Shown: piece after piece, positions 57,002-64,000 of the stretch | How the letters are laid out: the number at the start of each line of letters is the position of its first letter | Numbering within the stretch: position 1 is the stretch's first letter | From: Limnephilus marmoratus | Lineage: Eukaryota > Arthropoda > Insecta > Trichoptera > Limnephilidae | DNA: 64,000 nucleotides | Reading direction: 5' to 3' | Assembly: GCA_917880885.1 (NCBI GenBank) | Contig: OU862933.1 | Coordinates: forward strand, 6,929,452-6,993,451 | The notes under the pieces: generated by a model | Databases searched by the model: none | The model's input: the letters and a program-made list of their open reading frames with translations, nothing else | Told to the model about the DNA's origin: nothing | Program-made: the position numbers and the translations under genes

Positions 57002-58919
57002 CCGGAGGCCATCAAAGTTTCGAGCGGGGCAGTTGCTGAATTTCAAAAACAAATGGGCAGCTCTAAATGCTCCCAAAGTTATTCAAAAGATCATAGGGGG
57101 ATATAGAATCCCCTTCTTTACAAAGCCCCTATTATTACGCCCAACTGCCTTAACTTTGAAAAAATTTGTGACAAAGACTACCCCAGAAATGACAAAAGAA
57201 ATAGAAATTCTCAAAAAACTGAATATATTGGAACCGGCAGTCAAAGACTCCGGTTTTCTCTCCCAAATGTTCCTGGTCCGAAAAGGGGACGGCAGCAACA
57301 GACCTATCCTCAACCTGAAAGGTCTCAATCACTTTGTGTCTGTAAGAAGATTTTCTTTAATGTCACATCAGAAAGTTCCCGAATTTCTCCAACCACAAGA
57401 CTGGATGACAAAAATAGACATATCGCACGCATATTTTCACATTCCAGTCGCAGAGTCTCACCGTCGTTTTCTGAGGATTGTGTACAAAGGAGAGCTTTTG
57501 CAAATGACATGCCTCCCCCAGGGCTTGAGCAGTGCTCCACAAGCCTTTGCCAAGGTGACCAATTGGGTTGCGGAGACCCTACGTCATCAAAATGTGAGGA
57601 TCGTTGTATACTTGGACGATTTCCTTCTGGCCCACCAGGACAGGGAAATTCTGAAGGTCCAAACAATTCTATTTCTGAATCTACTGAGAGACCTCGGTTG
57701 GACCGTCAATTTGGAAAAATGCGTCAGCGAGCCGGTACAAACAGTGGAGTATCTGGGTGTAATGTGGGACACGCAACGCGGTCGGAAGTCGCTGAACAGG
57801 AGGAAGTGCGAAGACCTTCAACAATCACTTCAAGGGCTTCAGAAGAAGAAGAAGTGGAATGTGAAGGAGGCACAGAGAGTTCTGGGAAAACTAAATTTTG
57901 CATCGTTCGTCACTCCAAGAAGTCGTCTTCATTGCCGAAGGATGCAACTACAAATGCACTCCATGATGAAACTTCCCATACGAACGAGAATTCTCATAAA
58001 GGAACCCGTGATGAAAGACATATCATGGTGGGCACAGAATGTAAAGGCCTTTATGCCACTACACGTCCCCGCTGCCTCTCATTTCCTCTCGACCGATGCA
58101 GCAGATCATGGCTGGGGCGCTCAAGTGGACGATACTCCGATTGCGGGAAATTGGACCAGGGAACAGCAGAATTGGCACAGCAACTTGAAAGAGATGTTTG
58201 CCATACTAAATGCCTTGAAATACCAGAACAAATTTTTGAGGAGTTCTACCGTTCTAATACAGTCAGACAACAGAACAGTTCTCGCTTATTTGAGGAACGA
58301 AGGAGGGACGAGATCCTTGAGTCTACTTCATCTGACCTTTCAGATTTTGTCTCTAGTAGACAAATACAATATAACCCTGCAAGTTCACTACCTACCAGGG
58401 CGGTACAACGGTCTTGCGGACCATTTGTCCCGAGGAACCCGTCTACCGGAGTGGCACCTTCTAGCTCCTGCAACAGAACAGATATTTCACAAATGGGGCA
58501 GACCCACTGTGGACCTGTTTGCCTCTCACACGGCTCATGTAGTGAACAAATATGTATCCATAGACAGGAAAGACAAAGCGGCGATATTTCACAATGCTTT
58601 CAGCAGACCTTGGCACTTTCCCCTGGCATGGGTGTTTCCGCCTCCTTGTCTAATTCCCCGAGTGCTTGCTCATCTGAACAACTCCACAGGAATTTATCTG
58701 CTAGTAGCTCCCAAATGGACAAAAGTATTTTGGCTACCAGACTTGAAACAGAGAGCCTTGTGCCTACCTCAGGAGATCAAGAATCTACAAGAGATACTGA
58801 TAGATACCACCACAGGCTCTCATCCCCAGCAAATACTTCAACTAGAACTGCAAGTGTGGAAAATTGGGGCTGGGATGATGCATTGCAAGGATGGTCTGAT
58901 AGAGAAAGAGGGATTTTAA
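56919..58919 (+). CDS. DIRS ORF2: reverse transcriptase, RNase H, methyltransferase-like
   Basis: 666 residues. The reverse-transcriptase fingers/palm show FLSQMFLVRKGDGSNRPILN, MTKIDISHAYFHIPV, CLPQGLSSAPQAF and the catalytic VVYLDDFLLAH. RNase H follows with STDAADHGWGAQ (first Asp), LKEMFAILNAL (Glu), IQSDNRTVLAYLRNEGG (Asp) and the final Asp in YNGLADHLSR. The last third begins GRPTVDLFAS and continues WHFPLAWVFPPPCLIPRVL to LLVAPKWTKVFWLP. This is the segment found after RNase H in DIRS elements and described as methyltransferase-like; here the expected FPPF is FPPP. Motifs look intact. The ORF is overlapped for 1.4 kb by the recombinase frame. Confidence 0.92.
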   Translation: MLKGGERIVASDRCEGRPLTDVTTGVHDRRPSKFRAGQLLNFKNKWAALNAPKVIQKIIGGYRIPFFTKPLLLRPTALTLKKFVTKTTPEMTKEIEILKKLNILEPAVKDSGFLSQMFLVRKGDGSNRPILNLKGLNHFVSVRRFSLMSHQKVPEFLQPQDWMTKIDISHAYFHIPVAESHRRFLRIVYKGELLQMTCLPQGLSSAPQAFAKVTNWVAETLRHQNVRIVVYLDDFLLAHQDREILKVQTILFLNLLRDLGWTVNLEKCVSEPVQTVEYLGVMWDTQRGRKSLNRRKCEDLQQSLQGLQKKKKWNVKEAQRVLGKLNFASFVTPRSRLHCRRMQLQMHSMMKLPIRTRILIKEPVMKDISWWAQNVKAFMPLHVPAASHFLSTDAADHGWGAQVDDTPIAGNWTREQQNWHSNLKEMFAILNALKYQNKFLRSSTVLIQSDNRTVLAYLRNEGGTRSLSLLHLTFQILSLVDKYNITLQVHYLPGRYNGLADHLSRGTRLPEWHLLAPATEQIFHKWGRPTVDLFASHTAHVVNKYVSIDRKDKAAIFHNAFSRPWHFPLAWVFPPPCLIPRVLAHLNNSTGIYLLVAPKWTKVFWLPDLKQRALCLPQEIKNLQEILIDTTTGSHPQQILQLELQVWKIGAGMMHCKDGLIEKEGF

Positions 58920-59950
58920 AATCCAGCTGGCGAACTTCAACGCAAGCTTCTTATAAAGCAGCGTGGATTAGATGGCGTGAATGGTGTTCATCCAACCATG
59001 TTAATTTCAGAGATCCAATGGGAGCTCAGTTGGCAAAGTTTCTAGCACATCTCAAAATATCGCTGAATTTAGCTCCTAGCACTATAGCTTTGCATAAATC
59101 GGCTATTTCAACTTTATGCAATCCAAATAATGAAAATAGACTAAGTAACCATATTGTGGTGAAGCAAGTAATGAAAGGAATAGTAAACAGCTCGATTAAA
59201 GTGCAACGGGATACAATATGGGACCCGAGACAAATATGTTCTTGGCTTCAGACTAACAATCCAGAAACTATAACCTTATTTGAAGCATCCAGAAGGTGTG
59301 CAGTCATACTCCTGTTAGCCTCAGGACGAAGGGTGCATGATCTGACACTTTTGAGATTAACATCGGAACATTTTATTGATATGGATGATCACATTATTTT
59401 ATGGCCTGCATTTGGTTCAAAGACAGATTCTGCAAAGTATCAACAATCAGGATGGAGATTAAACTCCTCATCAAATCAATCTACCGATCCTGTATTTTGG
59501 CTTAGGAAGCTGTGTGTTCTCTCAAAGGACAGGAGACAAGAGGCACCCATTATTGATAACTTGTTTTTATCCACATCAGGTCCAACCAAAGCAGCTTCTA
59601 GAACAATTATCGGTGGATGGGTCAAGACAATACTTAGAGATGCTGGTATTGAGGCCTCTGCGGGAAGCACTAGGTCAGCAGTGGCTTCACTTCAGTGGTT
59701 TGAAAACTGTTCAATAGAGGACATTTTGGAAAAGGGAAATTGGCAGAATGAAAATACCTTCCAAAAATACTATAAAAAAGAAATAAGGCAGTCCAATATT
59801 CAGGAGCCGGGGACTTCGTCATCCTTGACAGGCCTGTTTAAACCAATCATTCGCCTGAGGGGGGCAGACCCCCAAAGGCCCTCCATTTCTGGAGACAGAA
59901 GGAGAAGCGATCATTGTGAGGGCAGACCTCCAACCGGCGCTTCTTTATGA
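57509..59950 (+). CDS. DIRS ORF3: tyrosine recombinase
   Basis: The frame is open for 813 codons, but only the part after about 58850 looks like protein of known family. It has a core-binding domain (STQASYKAAWIRWREWCSSN, LAKFLAHLK, LAPSTIALHKSAISTL) and a catalytic domain with LLLASGRRVHDLTLLRL (first Arg, about 59325), GSTRSAVASLQWF (second Arg; the usual His two positions before it is replaced) and FQKYYKK (Tyr near 59770). This enzyme integrates the circular DNA form. The upstream 1.3 kb overlaps ORF2 in another frame and may be a by-product of ORF2 codon use or a true N-terminal extension, as in DIRS-1 where the two ORFs overlap extensively. Confidence 0.88.
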   Translation: MPPPGLEQCSTSLCQGDQLGCGDPTSSKCEDRCILGRFPSGPPGQGNSEGPNNSISESTERPRLDRQFGKMRQRAGTNSGVSGCNVGHATRSEVAEQEEVRRPSTITSRASEEEEVECEGGTESSGKTKFCIVRHSKKSSSLPKDATTNALHDETSHTNENSHKGTRDERHIMVGTECKGLYATTRPRCLSFPLDRCSRSWLGRSSGRYSDCGKLDQGTAELAQQLERDVCHTKCLEIPEQIFEEFYRSNTVRQQNSSRLFEERRRDEILESTSSDLSDFVSSRQIQYNPASSLPTRAVQRSCGPFVPRNPSTGVAPSSSCNRTDISQMGQTHCGPVCLSHGSCSEQICIHRQERQSGDISQCFQQTLALSPGMGVSASLSNSPSACSSEQLHRNLSASSSQMDKSILATRLETESLVPTSGDQESTRDTDRYHHRLSSPANTSTRTASVENWGWDDALQGWSDRERGILKSSWRTSTQASYKAAWIRWREWCSSNHVNFRDPMGAQLAKFLAHLKISLNLAPSTIALHKSAISTLCNPNNENRLSNHIVVKQVMKGIVNSSIKVQRDTIWDPRQICSWLQTNNPETITLFEASRRCAVILLLASGRRVHDLTLLRLTSEHFIDMDDHIILWPAFGSKTDSAKYQQSGWRLNSSSNQSTDPVFWLRKLCVLSKDRRQEAPIIDNLFLSTSGPTKAASRTIIGGWVKTILRDAGIEASAGSTRSAVASLQWFENCSIEDILEKGNWQNENTFQKYYKKEIRQSNIQEPGTSSSLTGLFKPIIRLRGADPQRPSISGDRRRSDHCEGRPPTGASL
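59849..59942. repeat. Internal direct repeat of DIRS, recombinase copy
   Basis: Partner of 56870-56985; ends just before the ORF3 stop. Confidence 0.8.
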
Positions 59951-60000
59951 AGGTGATCACAATTGGCATCAACACTGCCACCAGACGATAGCAGACAATT

Positions 60001-60106
60001 CTCACTAAGGAATATTCTGGATAGGGAACGGCACTACATAATATTGGAGTTTTACCTACCATTAAAACTCTTATTATGTTGCCTTCCTTATCCAGAATAT
60101 TCCTCA
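60001..60106. repeat. DIRS internal complementary region
   Basis: 60001-60042 is the complement of the left end (one mismatch noticed) and 60038-60106 the complement of the right end (60296-60359), joined at ATAATATTGG. In the DIRS replication model this splint aligns the ends for circle formation. Confidence 0.92.
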
Positions 60107-60126
60107 TCCCCTGTCTGGTGAGACTA

Positions 60127-60359
60127 CAATTGAGGAAAATGGCGTCGCGCCGATGCTTGCGTACGCTTAGCTGTTGGCGGCAGTGATTGCGATCATAGAG
60201 GGACGAAAAATCGCGCGAAATTTGAATATTTCAAGAAGGTAAAAGGAGAAGAAAGACCGAAATCGGATAGAAACAGAGATGTCATCTCTCACTAAGGAAT
60301 ATTCTGGATAAGGAAGGCAACATAATAAGAGTTTTAATGGTAGGTAAAACTCCAATATT
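60127..60359 (-). repeat. DIRS right inverted terminal repeat
   Basis: Reverse complement of 53871-54073 with an outward extension (agagttttaatggtaggtaa … ctccaatatt). Confidence 0.9.
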
Positions 60360-60812
60360 GTGGCACGAATGTAGGTTTTAAAACTCAGCTCAAGTTTTCA
60401 AATTTCGGCAGTTAATGCTCTGTGGCAGCCTGCCTATCAGTCTAAAAAATTTTATCAATTTCGCGTGAAGGTTAAAAATGGTTAAAAATGCCCGAAGTAG
60501 TGTTGCACTCTGTATAAAAATGCATTAATTGTATTTGTGCGACTTGATTGTTAAATTCATGTAATGATGAGTGTATTAAAAAAGTACAAATGAAACATGT
60601 CTTTCATTATATGTGTACACAAGACAGATAGAAGATACAACATTTGTAGTAAGATTCAAGGAGTACGCAGGCTCAAAAAGATTGACAACCGCGGTTCTAG
60701 AGTATTCGATACTCATCACTTCACAACATTCCACAAATGGAGATACCACAAGAAACAAACTATTTCTCTGTTACAAAATAATTTCAAATCAATAAATTAT
60801 TTGACTACATAC

Positions 60813-61136
60813 GTATTTGTCCAAGATCCAGCCACAGGGGAAGAAGAGAGGAATATAGACTATCAGGAAGATCACCGATGTCATGTTCACCCACAAGCTG
60901 CTGACATTATAGTAGTCCGTGATGACATCAGTGATGATGGAATACTGGAGCCACTGAATGGCATTGGCGGCGGTGGACAGCATGAACAGACCCAGCATTA
61001 GCCATCTTCTCCGGTAAACTTTATAATCAATCGGCACATCAGGTACTATTGCTACATTCGAGCGGCTTATCTGGTTTTCAACAGACTCCACATCTGAGTC
61101 ATTTTTCATTGTTGGAATATGTTTGTTGACACGCAA
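60813..61136 (-). CDS. Second copy of FLVCR-like exon 1
   Basis: Identical in sequence to 51602-51925, with the same ATG and GTATGT donor. Any transcript starting here could splice to exon 2 at 47632 and would give the same protein, skipping copy A. It is either an alternative first exon created by duplication or an assembly duplicate. No separate exon 2 is present between the copies. Confidence 0.8.
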
Positions 61137-62060
61137 TTATTATCAAAAAAATCAGAAAAATGCAATAATAAAATATAGACACAGAGAAATAATCTTAACT
61201 AACTAAACTCTAATACTGTTATTGTTTTTAATTGACTCATTGTTTCACTTTATTATTTTTTAGAAAACTAAAATATTAAATACTACAAGAGTATATTTAA
61301 TTTGTAGTCACTGGTCAAAAAAAATTTATCAATAATGCCTCTCTGCCGTCTGCAACTTAACCTAGATTTCAAACTTAGCAAAAAAGTCGTTAAAATAGAA
61401 ATATGATGCCAATAACTGGCCATATTTTTGGTCTTGTGGCGTCATTAGTTGTTTTATATTATAATACTAGCTGACCCGGGGACTTCGTACCGCCTCAGTA
61501 TCAATAACTGTCATGTTAACTTAATAACTGAATTGAATTCAGTTTTTTTATTGAGATAAAATGAATTAAAAATTAAAAATGAATAAATGTACAAAAATCG
61601 AAAGGAAAAGTACTTTAATGACATTGTCACATATTTTAATTACATTGTTACCATACCGTGACGGCAAAAAAAGAAAATAAATGTATGTTCATTATCGCTA
61701 CGCTGCAGTTTTTTCTTACATATTAAATAATGGCAAGACATACAAAATACATGTGACCGTTTCCTCCAAACTACTACTTTTTTGCGACGGGAATGGTGCG
61801 GTGTGTGAGAGAGATGAAAGAAAAGGATGATTTTTTTTGGAGGGAACAGACCTACCTACATTTTGTATCTCATCTTTTGACAGAGCTGCAGCAATATTGT
61901 GATTAGTATAATATTGAAGAGTGAGTGAATTCTAAAAAAGCCGTTCCCCACAAAATTTATGAGAAAATTAATTTTCTCCATAATTTTCTTTTTCCTGAAT
62001 TTTTCCAACGTTTTAATAGTTATTCTGCTATTCGGGCCGGAGACAATTTTTTTTTTCTTT

Positions 62061-62611
62061 GTTTACATTAACTCCACACAGGAGGCCTTGAGGGAAATAA
62101 TTTCCCTCAGGGCCTATGTCATCTAGGATGCTGTGTGGAGGGTCTTTTTGAGGAGAGGAAGGAATGAACATTGGTCTTGAAGAGACCCAGGTTGTAGGAA
62201 GGAGGAAACACAGAGGCCGGCAAATCATTCCACAGCCGAGCTGTTGAACATAAGAACGAGTCGAAGAAACGACCCGTTCTCATGTGACAAATGTCAACCG
62301 TGTACAAATGTTGGGCACGCGTTTGGCATTTTCCCGACTATGCACCGGTGCCGAAGGGATCAATGATGCTAGTTCTTCGGAACATCTTCCATTGTAATAC
62401 CGGTAGAACAAGGATAGCATTCCCACCCGACGCCTGTGCTCTAAAGATTGCAATCCGTCTGTTAAGATGGGAGAATTTATCAACCGGACCGCCCGTTTCT
62501 GCAGTCGAGGGTATTTTTCAGGTATTTTGGAGCTCCAGACCAGAGGTGGCTGCCAAATTCAGCCGTGGGGCGCACTTGCGATTTGTACAGGGTTAGCAGT
62601 TGTGCACTATT
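62061..62611 (-). pseudogene. LINE C-terminal relic with 3' stem-loop (copy B)
   Basis: Exact counterpart of 52850-53400 in the duplicated segment. Confidence 0.7.
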
Positions 62612-63081
62612 AAAGTATCTGCGGGCCCTATACAGTACACTACAAATCCAACAAATCAAATATCATAAAAATCGGTCAAGCCGTTCTTGAGTTATAAATG
62701 GTGTAACTAACCCGACTTTGTTTTATATACTAGATTACATAACAGTTTTGCTGAACCTGGATTCAAATGTGTAATCATTTAACCGAAAATGTATTTATAA
62801 TGTATCTTTTGCATTGTACTGGTTTTATGCTGTTTTTGCAAATAAATAAATATCATTAATAATAATCTGTTGGATTCAGGTCCATTGACTTCTAGGAATT
62901 TTTTTAAATACTTATGATATAATATATATTAAAATAACTATTGCAAAAATATTTTTAAATCCGTTTAAGTGCACACATGTGATTGAAAATTATAACCCGA
63001 GTGCAAGAACTGCAAGTCTATTTCGTATCGAAATTGTTTGATTATATCAAAACAAAAGACAACCTTGTTTTCCCCACAGTT

Positions 63082-64000
63082 ATTATGTAGTGCCGTTCCT
63101 TATCCAGAATATTCCTTAGTGAGAGATGACATCTCTGTTTCTATCCGATTTCGGTCTTTCTTCTCCTTTTACCTTCTTGAAATATTCAAATTTCGCGCGA
63201 TTTTTCGTCCCTCTATGATCGCAATCACTGCCGCCAACAGCTAAGCGTACGCAAGCATCGGCGCGACGCCATTTTCCTCAATTGGCGTCTAATTTCTATC
63301 GCGTGCGGTCGTCTAGTTGCGATATAAACTGGAAACTAGATTTTCTTCTCCGAAAAATTTTTGCAAAATCATTACGCAATGTCAAAAAATAGTGTGTCTC
63401 TCGAAGCGGTTGAGATTCCCGCGTCCGCGAGTGTCAACCGCGACGAAATACGAAAAACGAAACGAAAGAATGTGTGTTCTGACTGTTCCTCTAGTGAATC
63501 CGTTTGTGACAATAAACTAGAAGTGGGTTGATTCACTCATTTTACGGAATCAATTCCGGACCTATATTCGACTGAGTGGACTCGATTCACTGGACTCGCT
63601 CCTTTGATTCCGGCGATTCCACCGGACTCACCGAATCAAACTCATTGTGGCGTTCCGCCGGAGTCGTTGAATCGGCCGGAATCAAACTCAGTTTGGCTCT
63701 TGCTGATTCAATGCCAGAGTTGATTCCGCCGGACTCGCCGAACCAAACTCATTGTGGCGCTCCGCCGGAGTCGTTGAATCGGCCGGAACCAAACTCAATT
63801 TGACTCCTGCTGATTCAATGCCGAGAGTTGATTCAGCTGAACTCGCCGTACTCGGTGGAATCGTGGAACGTTACGGAGTTAAGGAATCATGTGTTTAAGT
63901 AGCCGGGCGTGTGTACATTAACATGCTATTGTTTATTGCGAGCGAGAAGTCTTATCTTTATATAGCTAATAATAATGTATTTGACATGAGTGATATCTTT
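63082..64000 (+). mobile_element. Second DIRS element, left end (runs off window)
   Basis: Starts with the same left inverted repeat (63082-63284) and the 107-bp tandem duplication (63615-63829), and continues to the window edge. Same junction with the host segment as at 53871. Confidence 0.9.

Larger units (their letters stand above)
53871..60359 (+). mobile_element. DIRS-1-like tyrosine-recombinase retrotransposon
   Basis: Order: left inverted terminal repeat (53871-54073), gag (55655-57001), RT-RNase H-methyltransferase-like ORF (56919-58919), tyrosine recombinase (in the frame 57509-59950), internal complementary region (60001-60106), right inverted terminal repeat (60127-60359). The internal region equals the complement of the left end joined to the complement of the right end, the structural hallmark of DIRS1-type elements. 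No target duplication, as expected for recombinase-mediated insertion. A 5'-truncated RTE fragment (54843-55330) is nested in the leader. Confidence 0.93.
60360..63081. repeat. Duplicated host segment, copy B
   Basis: Offset +9211 from 51149-53870. It carries an exact second FLVCR exon 1 (60813-61136), the dispersed repeat (61462-62736) and the LINE relic (62061-62611). Confidence 0.9.

Overview
The window is nuclear DNA of an arthropod, most likely an insect. It has AT-rich intergenic sequence, genes split by GT-AG introns, AATAAA poly(A) signals, and a dense, nested load of eukaryotic transposable elements (RTE and CR1/L2-type LINEs, tRNA-derived SINEs, hAT and PIF/Harbinger relics, foldback MITEs, and a DIRS tyrosine-recombinase retrotransposon). 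Four host genes can be supported. I cannot name the species.

Layout. 1-15.7 kb holds only nested transposons: a SINE split by a TIR element that carries an MADF-like ORF, a large palindrome with ~570-bp arms, a hAT copy with a perfect 8-bp target duplication, and a second, transposase-bearing hAT. 15.8-30.5 kb (minus strand) is a 14-exon family-A DNA polymerase gene of the POLN type. I rebuilt its splice sites exon by exon; the frame closes exactly at 1197 residues and the last intron is GC-AG. Intron 12 carries a nearly full-length RTE LINE in antisense. 30.95-33.2 kb (minus) is an intronless RECQL (RecQ1) helicase just upstream of the polymerase, so two DNA-repair genes lie in tandem. 33.5-36.1 kb is LINE relics. 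37.25-39.78 kb (plus) is an intronless VPS41 gene (HOPS complex). 40-51 kb is again transposon-rich, with two exons of an FLVCR-type major-facilitator transporter (minus strand; exon 1 at 51.6-51.9 kb, exon 2 at 47.4-47.6 kb; later exons not found).

51.1-64 kb is the most unusual part. A complete-looking DIRS-1-like element (53871-60359) has inverted terminal repeats, gag, RT-RNase H-methyltransferase-like, and tyrosine-recombinase reading frames, plus an internal complementary region that joins the complements of its two outer ends. It is flanked on both sides by near-identical 2.7-kb copies of host DNA that include FLVCR exon 1, and a second DIRS copy begins at 63082. The repeat period is 9211 bp. 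The outer breakpoint (51142) looks like an unoccupied insertion site whose occupied right half is at 60353. This points to recombination between two DIRS insertions, or to an assembly join of two haplotypes through the element.
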